64,000 bases of DNA, from NCBI RefSeq assembly GCF_004359375.1, contig NZ_CP034726.1, positions 1 through 64,000 on the forward strand, read 5' to 3'. The notes under the pieces were generated by a model. That model had not been told where the DNA came from, made no database searches, and worked only from the letters and a program-made list of their open reading frames with translations. The DNA is from Acetilactobacillus jinshanensis (lineage in GTDB: Bacteria > Bacillota > Bacilli > Lactobacillales > Lactobacillaceae). The first letter of the stretch is position 1; every line of letters starts with the position of its first letter. Both the position numbers and the translations under genes were made by a program. This document shows positions 53,129 to 62,201 of the stretch, piece by piece.

Positions 53129-54328
53129 ATGCAACAGGTCAATTGGCGCCGTAATCTGTGGATTTTATTATTCGGAACGTTTATTACCGGAACGGCCTTT
53201 AACGAAGTCATCCCGTTTATGTCGTTATACATTATTCAATTGGGTAATTACAGTCGTGGTGAACTTTCGATCCTTAGTGGGATTGTATATTCGTGCTCAT
53301 TCGTTGTCGTAGCGGTAACCGCCCCGATGTGGGGAAGATTTGCTGATAAACACGGCCGAAAGTGGATGATCCTACAAACTTCGCTGGGTTCCGCAATTGT
53401 GATTGCCCTAATGGGTGTCGTCACTAACGTTTGGCAATTTATTGCGTTACGAACTTTACAGGGCTTCTTCGATGGCGTAATTCCAAATTCGATTGCGTTA
53501 GTTGCGACCGAAACGCCTAAGCGTCATTCTGAATATGCGCTAAGCCTGTTGTCGACCGGTTACACCAGTGGTTTCCTAATTGGACCAATCTTTGGTGGCT
53601 TTCTGGTCCACGTCTTTTCAATCCGTTTGACGTTCTTTATTACGGGTCTGTTGCTGTTTAGCTTCTTTATCCTGAGTTTAACTTCGGTTAACGAAAACTT
53701 TAAACCGGATCCGGATATCGTTAAATCACACTTTAGTTGGCACTTCATGAAGGGCTTTCCGCATCCGCACTTAGTCGGTTGGATGTTCGTCACGACGATC
53801 GCCGTTCAGATGGCAATTAACGACGTCTTTCCGATCATTACGTTATTCGTTAAACAGTTGATGCATAACCACGGACCGATTTCATTGGTTGCCGGAATTA
53901 TCGCCGCATTACCTGGGATTTCGATGGTCATGACGTCACCAAGTATCGGTAAAGTCGGTGATCATCACGGGACTCACGTTGTCCTAGGCTTTGGTCTAAT
54001 ATTTTCAGCACTCTGTTACTTTCCGCAGGGTGCCGCTGCCGGTGTCCTAATGTTAGGAATATTCCGGTTCTTGAATGGAATCGGCAATGCTGCCATTTTC
54101 CCGTCGATTCAAACCTGTTTAGCTAAGGGAACTCCGGCATCTAGGACTGGGATGGCCTTTAGTTTGAACCAGGGCTTTCAGGCAATCGGGATTGTTTTAG
54201 GCTCAATCGTCGGTGGTTTACTTTCCGATTGGTTTAGTTATAGTGTTACGTTTTACGTTGCCGGAGTTACCATTTTACTGATTTATGCGTGCTTGAAGTG
54301 GTTCCTACCAGAATTAAAGAAATATTAA
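53129..54328 (+). CDS. MFS drug/efflux transporter, paralogue of the 51.2-kb gene
   Basis: It is a 399-aa, 12-TM DHA1-type facilitator. The N-terminus (VNWRRNLWILLFGTFITGTA, EVIPFMSLYIIQLGNYSRGELSILSG in two blocks) and GRFADKHGRKWMIL closely parallel the gene two places upstream. AGGAGATGAATT precedes the ATG. It ends at a bidirectional terminator shared with the convergent permease. Confidence 0.9.
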   Translation: MQQVNWRRNLWILLFGTFITGTAFNEVIPFMSLYIIQLGNYSRGELSILSGIVYSCSFVVVAVTAPMWGRFADKHGRKWMILQTSLGSAIVIALMGVVTNVWQFIALRTLQGFFDGVIPNSIALVATETPKRHSEYALSLLSTGYTSGFLIGPIFGGFLVHVFSIRLTFFITGLLLFSFFILSLTSVNENFKPDPDIVKSHFSWHFMKGFPHPHLVGWMFVTTIAVQMAINDVFPIITLFVKQLMHNHGPISLVAGIIAALPGISMVMTSPSIGKVGDHHGTHVVLGFGLIFSALCYFPQGAAAGVLMLGIFRFLNGIGNAAIFPSIQTCLAKGTPASRTGMAFSLNQGFQAIGIVLGSIVGGLLSDWFSYSVTFYVAGVTILLIYACLKWFLPELKKY

Positions 54329-54345
54329 ATCTAATTAAGGTATAC

Positions 54346-54378
54346 AAAAAGGCGTGATGATAATCATCACGCCTTTTT
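54346..54378. terminator. Bidirectional terminator
   Basis: AAAAAGGCGTGATGA / TCATCACGCCTTTTT between convergent genes. Confidence 0.92.
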
Positions 54379-54404
54379 ATTTTGAGGTTAATTAAATCCT
54401 TAAG

Positions 54405-55886
54405 TTATTTACGACTCTCATCGATGGTCTTGGTATTAGCGGCCGTAACCTTAGCTGCGTTGATCTTAGAGTGCTTCATACTGTATGAGAAGTAAACGAT
54501 CATACCAAGAATGAACCAGCAGATGGCATAGATCTTAGCGATACTACTTAAGCCTAAGAAGACGATTAACGTAACTAGAAAGGCAAATGCAGGTTCGATT
54601 GGGTAGAACGGAACTTTAAACTGTGGCTTTGGTAAGTCTTTACCTTCACGATGACGTAAGGCATAGATTCCTAATGATACGATCATAAAGGCAACTAACG
54701 TTCCGGCGGAAATAACCTGTGATAACGTTTGGAACGATAACAGGGCGCCTAAGAGAACCCCACCACAGGTAACGGTGAATAGGGAATTGTTTGGTAAACG
54801 CTTCTTGTTAATCTTACCGAAGAATGACGGTACCATGCCATCACGGCCGAACGAGTACAGAAGACGAGAACTGGCCAGGATGAAACTGATTAGGGCGGTA
54901 AACATGCCTAATACAGCGATTCCTTGAACGAAGTCAGCGGTTGCGAACAATAGAGCAGGATGGTTAGTAGCCATATGACGTAATGCCCAGCCAACTGGTT
55001 CAGAGTTGTTAGCGTACATCTTGTACGGGAACATGCCGACTAAGACTAACGAAACGGCAATGAACATTACCGCAGCGGCGGCAATCGCGCCGGTAATGGC
55101 GAACGGAACTGATTTCTTAGGGTTCTTAGCTTCACCAGCGTTCGCGGCAACGGTACCGAAACCGGTGTACGAAATGAATAGCATTGAAGTTCCGGCGTAA
55201 ATTCCTTGCCAGCCACCGAATCGGGTGCCGATCTGATGAGCTGGGATGAACGGATGGTAGTTAGCTGTGTGAACAGCACTCATACCAACTAATACGAAGA
55301 TAACGACGGCTAAGACTTTAAGAACGACCAAGGCATTTTCAACTCGGCTGGTCTGGGTATCACCACGTGATACTAACCAAGAAACCAGGATGATGACGAT
55401 TAACGAAATGATGTCGACGTAGCCGCCTTTAACACCGATTGGGTTAGCTAACCGTTTTGGAATGACTAAACCAGCAGAATCCAATAGACCTTGGAGGTTA
55501 CTGGAAATCCCTGAGGCTTGGAAGGCAATTGAGATAAAGAATTCGGCTAGTAGAGCCCAGCCGACGATCCAGCCCCAGAAGTGGCCGAATAGAACGTTGA
55601 TCCAGGAATAGCCGGCACCGGTAAATGGCATTGCGGAAGCCATTTCGGAATAATTCATAGCGACCAGTCCAGCGGCCACCGCATCGATAATGAACGAGAT
55701 AACGACGGCCGGACCAGTATGTTCAGCAGCAACGATCCCCGGTAAAGTAAAAATAGAAATTGAAATTAAGGTTCCAATTCCTAGTGCCAGCAGATCGGTT
55801 GTGGTTAACGTTTTGTTTAAATGCGAATCTTTTTGTTTATAGATCGCGGGGTTAACTTTTTGGTTAATTCGTTTCCAAAGAGTCAT
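54405..55886 (-). CDS. Amino-acid permease, APC superfamily (YfnA/CAT type)
   Basis: It is 493 aa with about 12 TM helices. The first-helix motif TTDLLALGIGTLISISIFTLPGI and TGPAVVISFIIDAVAAGLVA are typical of cationic-amino-acid/YfnA-type APC carriers. Substrate uncertain. It is paralogous to the gene at 56.2-57.6 kb (shared N-terminal pattern NPAIYKQKDSHLNKTL versus NPAVYSKKDSHMKRTL). It has a consensus promoter about 180 nt upstream and an unexplained leader. Confidence 0.88.
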   Translation of the reverse strand: MTLWKRINQKVNPAIYKQKDSHLNKTLTTTDLLALGIGTLISISIFTLPGIVAAEHTGPAVVISFIIDAVAAGLVAMNYSEMASAMPFTGAGYSWINVLFGHFWGWIVGWALLAEFFISIAFQASGISSNLQGLLDSAGLVIPKRLANPIGVKGGYVDIISLIVIILVSWLVSRGDTQTSRVENALVVLKVLAVVIFVLVGMSAVHTANYHPFIPAHQIGTRFGGWQGIYAGTSMLFISYTGFGTVAANAGEAKNPKKSVPFAITGAIAAAAVMFIAVSLVLVGMFPYKMYANNSEPVGWALRHMATNHPALLFATADFVQGIAVLGMFTALISFILASSRLLYSFGRDGMVPSFFGKINKKRLPNNSLFTVTCGGVLLGALLSFQTLSQVISAGTLVAFMIVSLGIYALRHREGKDLPKPQFKVPFYPIEPAFAFLVTLIVFLGLSSIAKIYAICWFILGMIVYFSYSMKHSKINAAKVTAANTKTIDESRK

Positions 55887-56058
55887 AAGATAAATCAGCT
55901 TTCTAATTTAATTGGTTTGTTATGTCAACAAAGGTTACGCAAAATCGTAATAAGATTAAGCCAGAATTAAATTAGTAGCCGGTTCGGGCGGTCTCATTCT
56001 TATTAGATAGCATTTATGTTGAGTATAAATCGTGATTGACCTCCCCTTTCTAGGTATA
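55887..56058 (-). promoter_or_regulatory. Long untranslated leader of the permease gene
   Basis: About 170 nt of transcript lie between the promoter at 56065-56093 and the permease start. It contains AAGGGGAGG near its 5' end and a GC-richer block (GACCGCCCGAACCGGC, 55978-55993). I recognise no riboswitch or T-box motif; no leader ORF is convincing. Confidence 0.35.
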
Positions 56059-56064
56059 CGTACA

Positions 56065-56093
56065 AGTATAGGGAATAATGCTTAACTTGTCAA
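56065..56093 (-). promoter_or_regulatory. Consensus promoter of the permease gene at 54.4-55.9 kb
   Basis: On the minus strand, TTGACA (56088-56093), 17-bp spacer, TATACT (56065-56070). The -10 runs into an imperfect palindrome TATACTTGTACGTATA. Confidence 0.8.
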
Positions 56094-56121
56094 AAGGCCT
56101 ATGTTAAAACACTTGACATAC

Positions 56122-56150
56122 AAAAAAGTGTCCTGAAAACAGGACACTTT
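56122..56150 (-). terminator. Terminator of the upstream permease gene
   Basis: AAAGTGTCCTG / CAGGACACTTT with a TTTT loop, then TTTTTTG on the minus strand. Confidence 0.9.
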
Positions 56151-56171
56151 GATTAGTTTTAAAATTAAAAG

Positions 56172-57611
56172 TTATTTTTTAGCTTGTTTAGCGTGTTCTT
56201 CATGCCGAATTCCGTAACAGAAGTACACGATCATGCCTAGAACGAACCAACCGACCGTATAAATTTTGGCGGCGCTGTCCAGATTCCAGAAGACGATTAA
56301 CGTTCCGATAAACGCTAGGATTGGTGTTACGGGATAGAATGGGACTTTAAAGTCGGGTTCGTTAATGTCTTTACCTTCACGATGACGAAGGGTGAACATT
56401 GCTAAGGCAACGAACATAAAGGCGATTAAGGTTCCAGCAGATACCAATTGAGTAATGAACGTAAATGGTAATACGGAACCAACCACAATACTGGAGATGG
56501 TGACTAGTAACAAAGCGTTTTCCGGTAAACCACGTTTAGTAATGTGACCTAACCACTTCGGTAACATACCGTCACGGCCAAATGAATAGATCAGTCGAGA
56601 ACCGGCCATCATAGCACCGATTAAAGCACTGAACATACAAATGGTGGCGACACCTTCAATTACATTAGCGGTTAAAACGTGGTGACTGGCACGTAATGCC
56701 CAGCCAACGGGTTGAGCGTTACCAGCGTATTTTTGATAAGGGAACATCCCGACTAACACTAAGGAGACCATAATGAACATGGCACTGGCGATGACTAATG
56801 AACCGATAATTGCGGTTGGCATCGTTCGTTTCGGGTCTTTGGCTTCAGCAGAGTTAGCTGCTAAGGTATCAAAACCTAAATATGAAATAAAGATCATACT
56901 GACACCGGCAAGGATTCCGCTGATGCCACCAAAGTTAGAACCATCCGGATTGACGTGGTGTGCCGGTACGAACGGGACGTAGTTTTGAGCATGAACAGCG
57001 GTGATCCCAACGATAATAAAGAGTGCGATCACGATGATCTTAGCAATCACTAAGACGTTTTCGATCTTGGCAGTCCCTTTAGTACTATGGTGCAGCACAC
57101 TAAATACGATCAGAACCGCTAGAGCTGCGATCAAATTAAAGATCCCGCCCTTGGTTCCAAAGGAACTAGCCATAAACTTGGGGAGATTGAAACCGATTGA
57201 ACTTAATAGCCCTTGCAAGTTAGTTGATAGCCCGGACGAGATAAAGGCTCCAGCGATGAAGTATTCAGCCAATAGTGCCCAGCCGGCGATCCAGCCCCAG
57301 ACTTCACCAAACAGGACGCTGATCCACGAGAATGCAGATCCAGCGAACGGCATGGCAGAAGCCATTTCAGCATAGTCCAATGCTGAGAAGCCGGCGATAA
57401 CCGCGGCAATGATAAATGAAATTGAAACGGCCGGGCCAGCATGTTTAGCGGCGACGATCCCAGGTAAAGTGAAGATCGCAGTTGAAACGATGGTCCCGAT
57501 TCCGAGAGCTAGAAAGTCTCGAATTCGTAGGGTTCGTTTCATATGTGAATCCTTTTTTGAATACACGGCAGGATTCGTTTTCCGCATCATTCTATTAATA
57601 AGGTTGCCCAA
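56172..57611 (-). CDS. Amino-acid permease, APC superfamily (YfnA/CAT type), paralogue
   Basis: It is 479 aa with about 12 TM helices. Motifs RIRDFLALGIGTIVSTAIFT, AGPAVSISFIIAAVIAGFSA and the C-terminal RHREGKDINEPDFKVPFYPV match the paralogue downstream. It begins at TTG 57611, 12-13 nt after AAGGAG; the N-terminal MGNLINRMMRKTNPAVY aligns with the paralogue, supporting this start. Substrate uncertain. Confidence 0.87.
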   Translation of the reverse strand: MGNLINRMMRKTNPAVYSKKDSHMKRTLRIRDFLALGIGTIVSTAIFTLPGIVAAKHAGPAVSISFIIAAVIAGFSALDYAEMASAMPFAGSAFSWISVLFGEVWGWIAGWALLAEYFIAGAFISSGLSTNLQGLLSSIGFNLPKFMASSFGTKGGIFNLIAALAVLIVFSVLHHSTKGTAKIENVLVIAKIIVIALFIIVGITAVHAQNYVPFVPAHHVNPDGSNFGGISGILAGVSMIFISYLGFDTLAANSAEAKDPKRTMPTAIIGSLVIASAMFIMVSLVLVGMFPYQKYAGNAQPVGWALRASHHVLTANVIEGVATICMFSALIGAMMAGSRLIYSFGRDGMLPKWLGHITKRGLPENALLLVTISSIVVGSVLPFTFITQLVSAGTLIAFMFVALAMFTLRHREGKDINEPDFKVPFYPVTPILAFIGTLIVFWNLDSAAKIYTVGWFVLGMIVYFCYGIRHEEHAKQAKK

Positions 57612-57643
57612 CTGGACAACATCTCCTTAGTGATTGACAAATT

Positions 57644-57690
57644 AAAATAAAAGCCGAGTTAAGTTAATATAACTTAACTCGGTAGCTTTA
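57644..57690 (-). terminator. Terminator of the AAT-type permease
   Basis: CCGAGTTAAGTT / AACTTAACTCGG (12 bp), short loop, then CTTTTATTTT on the minus strand. Confidence 0.9.
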
Positions 57691-57722
57691 ATTTAAGCAT
57701 AAACACATGTTAATTGTCAATA

Positions 57723-59141
57723 TTATTTGGTCTTAAATAACTTCGGAGCTTCTTTATCTTTATCACTGTACTTGACGAAGTAAACGATCGTCATAATGAT
57801 TAAGAAAGCCATACCGATGATCAACGGCACTCGGGTCTCGCTGTTCAGGAACATGAAACCAACCGTGACGACTAAGAATGCTAGGGTAAGGTAGTTAGAG
57901 TATGGTGAGAACGGCATTCTGAACGGATGGGACTTGATCTTCTTACCGTAACGCTTTCTGAAGATAATCTCACTGATTAGAATAACGAACCACGGTACCA
58001 TCCCAGGTAGAACACTTGAACTGTAGACCATGACGAAGACTTCGTTAGCACCTTTGAAGAAGATCGGCAGAACAACGTTTAAAACGACACCCATCATGAT
58101 GCCTAATGAAATCATGATAACGGCAACACATGGAACACCGTGCTTATTAAGTCGCATCATAAACCTTGGTAATTCATGATTTCGGGCTAGTAGGTAAGAC
58201 ATCCGACTGGCACTGTAGATCCCGGAATTTGATCCTGATAAGGCGGCCGTAACAACGACGAAGTTAATGATTCCGGCAGCGATGGTAATGCCTAATTTAG
58301 CAAAGGTTTCGACGAATGGGGAGCCAATGTCGTTTAATTTATTCCATGGATAAATACTAACGATTACGAAGATGGCACCAATATAGAAAATTAAAATTCG
58401 GTAAACGGTGGATTGAACGGCTTTAACTAAGGTGTGACGTGGATTTTCAGCTTCACCAGCAGCAACCCCAACTAAGCCGATGCCTTGGTAGGAAGCCAAG
58501 ACGATTGCGAGGGCGAAGAAGAAACCTTTGACACCACCGGTGAAGAAACCGTATTTCCAGATGTTGCTGATGCCGATGGGATGCATACCATTACCGATCC
58601 CAAAGACGATTAAACCGAAACCAGCGACTAACATCAGGATAATGGTAACGACCTTAATTAAGGCGAACCAGTATTCTAGTTCACCAAAGGCACCAACCGA
58701 AGTCAGATTAGCGGCACACAGGAAGAGAATGGCAATCAAACCGGGGATCCAGCCTGGTAGGTTCGGCCACCAGAAATGCATGTAAGTCCCAATCGCGATA
58801 ACTTCACTCATCCCAACGACGACGTACTGGAAAATGTTGGCCCAGGCGGTTAAGTAACCGAAAACTGGGTGCATATACATGTTGGCGAATTGAGCAAACG
58901 AACCTTCAACCGGATGAACATAGATGATTTCACCTAATGCTCGCATGATCAGATAAAGAAAAACACCGGCGATACTGTATGCGATCAGTACACTAGGTCC
59001 GGTCCACTTGATGGTGGAAGCAGAACCCATGAATAGACCAACACCGATCGTCCCGCCCAGTGCGATCATTTGAATGTGACGCGGTTCTAATTTACGTTTT
59101 AGATGTTTCGATGACTTGTTTTGTTTATTTCCAATGGACAT
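57723..59141 (-). CDS. Amino-acid permease, AAT family (GABA/aromatic-permease-like)
   Basis: It is 472 aa with 12 TM helices. The AAT-family opening RKLEPRHIQMIALGGTIGVG, LFMGSAST and GPSVLIAYSIAG are clear. The ATG at 59141 follows GAGAGTG; the in-frame ATG at 59162 has no site and overlaps a TATTAT-like -10. It resembles proton-driven amino-acid importers; the substrate cannot be fixed. Three amino-acid permeases in a row fit an amino-acid-auxotrophic lifestyle. Confidence 0.9.
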   Translation of the reverse strand: MSIGNKQNKSSKHLKRKLEPRHIQMIALGGTIGVGLFMGSASTIKWTGPSVLIAYSIAGVFLYLIMRALGEIIYVHPVEGSFAQFANMYMHPVFGYLTAWANIFQYVVVGMSEVIAIGTYMHFWWPNLPGWIPGLIAILFLCAANLTSVGAFGELEYWFALIKVVTIILMLVAGFGLIVFGIGNGMHPIGISNIWKYGFFTGGVKGFFFALAIVLASYQGIGLVGVAAGEAENPRHTLVKAVQSTVYRILIFYIGAIFVIVSIYPWNKLNDIGSPFVETFAKLGITIAAGIINFVVVTAALSGSNSGIYSASRMSYLLARNHELPRFMMRLNKHGVPCVAVIMISLGIMMGVVLNVVLPIFFKGANEVFVMVYSSSVLPGMVPWFVILISEIIFRKRYGKKIKSHPFRMPFSPYSNYLTLAFLVVTVGFMFLNSETRVPLIIGMAFLIIMTIVYFVKYSDKDKEAPKLFKTK

Positions 59142-59204
59142 GTGTTCACTCTCTTTCGACATTAAATATAATACCGCATCTGTTGGGGAGTGTCAAAGGC
59201 AAAT

Positions 59205-59240
59205 TAAAAAAGCCAACCTTTAGTCTAAAGATTGGCTTTA
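59205..59240 (-). terminator. Terminator of the marR-nmrA unit
   Basis: AAAGCCAATCTTTAG / CTAAAGGTTGGCTTT, then TTT on the minus strand. Confidence 0.85.
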
Positions 59241-59262
59241 ATGTTTATTTAATTACTAACTT

Positions 59263-59904
59263 TTAATAGAAAGATGGCTTATCAAAGTAGGTATTTGGTT
59301 CACCTAGACCGATGCTCTTACACTGGTAGCTGGACTTATCGCATTGGATTAAGTCGCAGACGAATTTAGCGACCGCCTGACGGGTGATCTGGGCTGACTT
59401 TAACGGTTCACCTGGAGCGGTAACTTCGTACTTAGTGTCACCGTCTTTGTTGTATAACCAGGTAACACGCATGTTGGTGTAGATTAAATCGGAATTTTCA
59501 ATAATTTTGGCGGTCTTGGTGTGTTTACGGATTGATGGTCCGATCATCATTTCGTTCCATTTACCAAACTTGCCAGGGACTTCGTTTCGGGTACCTAAGA
59601 TGTTCATACAAATGATGCGCTTGGTACCGGCATCGTCCATGGCTTTAACGATCGTCTTAGTTGCACTAGGTGAGCTCATGTTATCGACGTAGACGTAGTC
59701 AGCACCTTTAATGGCTGGTAATAATGACTTTTCATCATTGAAATCACCGTCAAAAACGTGTTCACGCTTTGGATCGGTAACGTTAAGTCGTTGCTTAGCG
59801 TTTCGGGCTAACAGATTTAAATCAGCGTGGGTGTTTTTTAACAGATCTTTAATTAAGTAACCGGAAACCTGTCCAGCAGCACCTAAAATTGCAACTTTTG
59901 TCAT
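59263..59904 (-). CDS. NAD(P)-binding NmrA/SDR-a5-type protein
   Basis: It is 213 aa. The dinucleotide-binding motif VAILGAAGQVSGYLIKDLL is at the N-terminus, and VYVDNMSSPSATKTIVKAMD and RVTWLYNKDGD follow. It lacks a classical YxxxK pair, as in NmrA-like sensors and quinone reductases. ATG 59904 follows AAAGGTGATC; an earlier GTG (59913) is in that site. It lies 38 nt after marR on the same strand and is probably its regulon. Confidence 0.85.
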   Translation of the reverse strand: MTKVAILGAAGQVSGYLIKDLLKNTHADLNLLARNAKQRLNVTDPKREHVFDGDFNDEKSLLPAIKGADYVYVDNMSSPSATKTIVKAMDDAGTKRIICMNILGTRNEVPGKFGKWNEMMIGPSIRKHTKTAKIIENSDLIYTNMRVTWLYNKDGDTKYEVTAPGEPLKSAQITRQAVAKFVCDLIQCDKSSYQCKSIGLGEPNTYFDKPSFY

Positions 59905-59942
59905 AATGATCACCTTTCAAGTTAATTGTAAATTGTAATCAT

Positions 59943-60380
59943 TTATTTGGCATTCTTTTTAATTGCGACTTTTAAGCGTGATTCGATATTCTTGATCAAT
60001 TGGATCGCGTTAGCGTAATCCTTTTTATCATAATCGAGGTTTTCGAAGCAGGTGCTGGTGTCATGAAGGACCTGGCTACGTCTGCTTTTACCCAATTTAG
60101 TTAATCCGATAATGACTTTTCGTTCGTCTTTCGGATCCCGGTTTCGGGTGACCCAGCCGTGTTTCTGCAGGCGTTTTAATAACGGCGTTAAAGTTCCGTT
60201 ATTAAGGCCGACCCGTTTACTGAGTTGGTTAACAGTGATATTGTCACCGTTCCATAAGGCGATTAAGACGATGTATTGAACGTAGGTTAAATGATAACGA
60301 TCGAGCGGTTTCTTGTAAAAACGATTGAAAAACTGATGTGCCTTCGCAAGTTGAAAGCATAGCATATTACTTAATTCCAT
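59943..60380 (-). CDS. MarR-family transcriptional regulator
   Basis: It is a 145-aa winged-helix repressor. Seen: HLTYVQYIVLIALWNGDNIT, the recognition helix VNQLSKRVGLNNGTLTPLLKRLQ and the wing WVTRNRDPKDERKVIIGLT. The nearest relatives by pattern are OhrR/MarR-type regulators; the Cys near residue 8 (MLCFQLAKA) fits the OhrR peroxide-sensing position. It heads a two-gene unit with the NmrA-like gene. Confidence 0.9.
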   Translation of the reverse strand: MELSNMLCFQLAKAHQFFNRFYKKPLDRYHLTYVQYIVLIALWNGDNITVNQLSKRVGLNNGTLTPLLKRLQKHGWVTRNRDPKDERKVIIGLTKLGKSRRSQVLHDTSTCFENLDYDKKDYANAIQLIKNIESRLKVAIKKNAK

Positions 60381-60436
60381 GTTGACACGACCTCTGCAAA
60401 ATGCTGGATTGAAGTATTGAAGTAACGACTTCTGAT

Positions 60437-60583
60437 TTAGAATAGATCCTTAAGTTTACTAAGGAGCTTTTGCAGGCCTGATTTGTGCTCTTCTTGGGCT
60501 TGTTGTGCTTCCAGGCCAGTGATCTGACCCAGGAATCTTTTGTCGGCTTGTTGCTGTAGTGGTGATTCGGATCCTTTTTTCAC
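60437..60583 (-). CDS. 48-aa helical protein, unknown function
   Basis: A short frame starts at GTG 60583 with AAAGGAG 10 nt upstream: MKKGSESPLQQQADKRFLGQ, then a charged helix (ITGLEAQQAQEEHKSG) and LQKLLSKLKDLF. It lies 15 nt downstream of the ABC-2 permease gene on the same strand, so it is probably co-transcribed with it. I do not recognise it. Confidence 0.6.
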   Translation of the reverse strand: MKKGSESPLQQQADKRFLGQITGLEAQQAQEEHKSGLQKLLSKLKDLF

Positions 60584-60598
60584 GATTGAGTATCTCCT

Positions 60599-61375
60599 TT
60601 AATTCTTTGACGAGTGTTCAGTGCGCTTATAGTAGCGTGAAAAAATCAGGTAAGCAAAGAATAGGTAGATAATACCATAAATAATGGCGCTGCCGATAGC
60701 GTTAGGCATCGACATCTTGGTCATGGCGTGGTAAATCGGGTTGTTGATTTGACTGTAGGATCCACCAACGAACAGAGCGTTGAACGGGTTCCACTTTAAC
60801 CAACGATGACTGTATAACAGGATCATGAAGATTCCGGCGATCGCCGTACCTAAGAAACGGAAGCCAAAGCCAGCTGCGATGGTCCCGGCTTCGTTTTTAA
60901 TTAAGGTACTGAACAGGACCGTAATTGAAGCTAACAGGAAAACGTATAAAACATTGGCACCGACGGCGATTGCCATTACATGAAGTGTCCGTCGGTTAAT
61001 GTATTTACCAGGCGTCATAAAGTGCTGAACGACCACGGATAAGATCACGTCAACTAAAATTAAATTAACGTACTGGATCGTTAACGTGATGACTTTGCTC
61101 CAGAAGATGTCCAGCTTAGAAACGTGGATTGCTAAATAACCGTCAATTTGGCGGTGTGCTTTTTTACCTGAGAATGATAATGCCGCTAAGATAATGATCA
61201 TACCAGTAACGATATCGGATGCAGTCCCTAACGTTGGTAAGAAGTTAACTGGCGGTAAAATCTGAACGAAATGACTACCTAAACCGACCCCAATAATGTA
61301 TAAAATTAAGATCGCGTTAAAGAAGTAAAGAAGATTGGCACGCTGACTAAAGTTCCTTTTGATTAAATCCCACAT
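60599..61375 (-). CDS. ABC-2-type membrane permease (no adjacent ATPase)
   Basis: It is 258 aa with six TM helices. Topology and motifs (N-terminal MWDLIKRNFSQRANLLYFFNA, SVVVQHFM, FSTLIKNEAGTIAAGFGFRF) resemble ABC-2 permease subunits of efflux or bacteriocin-type transporters. No ATPase gene is next to it, so it may work with a distant ATPase. GGAGGTTTCCCAC precedes the ATG. The 48-aa gene follows. Confidence 0.75.
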   Translation of the reverse strand: MWDLIKRNFSQRANLLYFFNAILILYIIGVGLGSHFVQILPPVNFLPTLGTASDIVTGMIIILAALSFSGKKAHRQIDGYLAIHVSKLDIFWSKVITLTIQYVNLILVDVILSVVVQHFMTPGKYINRRTLHVMAIAVGANVLYVFLLASITVLFSTLIKNEAGTIAAGFGFRFLGTAIAGIFMILLYSHRWLKWNPFNALFVGGSYSQINNPIYHAMTKMSMPNAIGSAIIYGIIYLFFAYLIFSRYYKRTEHSSKN

Positions 61376-61536
61376 GTGGGAAACCTCCTATATAATGTTG
61401 ATCGAATTATTATCAATATAGTAAAATCGGCTCCATTATATCATAATCATATATTAATTATGAGAACCGGTAAGGGATTGGGATATAATGTTACTAGATA
61501 TAAAATAATTTTAATAAGAACAAGAAAGGAATTCGA

Positions 61537-62172
61537 ATGGTACGTGACACACATTACGCAATTTTAGACGAAGCATTGTCTTCGATCACCCACGGGATCG
61601 GTGCAGCCTTAAGCATCGCCGGGCTAGTCTGTCTATTAGTCCATGGCGTTCATGAAGGTGGTGCGATGCGGGTCACCACGTTTGCGATCTACGGATCGAT
61701 TTTGATTATTTTCTACATTATGTCGTCGCTATTTCATAGCCTGTATTTTACTCGGGCGGAAAAGGTCTTTCAGATTTTTGACCATTGTTCGATCTATCTA
61801 TTGATCGCTGCGACTTATACACCATACTGCCTAGTTACGATCAAAGGCGGATTAGGCTGGACCATCTTTGGTGTGATCTGGTTCATGACGGTGCTTGGCA
61901 TCATCTATAAGTCGATCTGGATCGGTGACTTTAGACGCTTATCTACCATTATATATGTCATCATGGGCTGGATGTGTCTGATTGGGATTAAACCACTCTG
62001 GGATGGCCTTGGTTTTCGTGGCTTTGGTCTACTCTTCTTGGGTGGTGTCACCTTTACGGTCGGTGCTGTAATTTACAGCATCAAAAGCATTCCGTTCGGT
62101 CATGTGATCTGGCATCTCTTCGTCATGCTAGGGACCGCTCTGATGTACTTTTCGATTTATTTCTATGTATGA
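61537..62172 (+). CDS. Hemolysin III / PAQR-family membrane protein
   Basis: It is 211 aa with seven TM helices. The PAQR family motif set is complete: ALSSITHGIGAALSIAG at the start, SSLFHSLYF with the first metal-ligand His, FDHCSIYLLIAATYTPY, and the C-terminal FGHVIWHLFVMLG with paired His. Members are putative zinc-dependent membrane hydrolases; the bacterial role is unclear. AGAAAGGAATTCGA precedes the ATG. Confidence 0.9.
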   Translation: MVRDTHYAILDEALSSITHGIGAALSIAGLVCLLVHGVHEGGAMRVTTFAIYGSILIIFYIMSSLFHSLYFTRAEKVFQIFDHCSIYLLIAATYTPYCLVTIKGGLGWTIFGVIWFMTVLGIIYKSIWIGDFRRLSTIIYVIMGWMCLIGIKPLWDGLGFRGFGLLFLGGVTFTVGAVIYSIKSIPFGHVIWHLFVMLGTALMYFSIYFYV

Positions 62173-62201
62173 AATTACAATTAAAAGGATGCGTATAGGT
62201 T

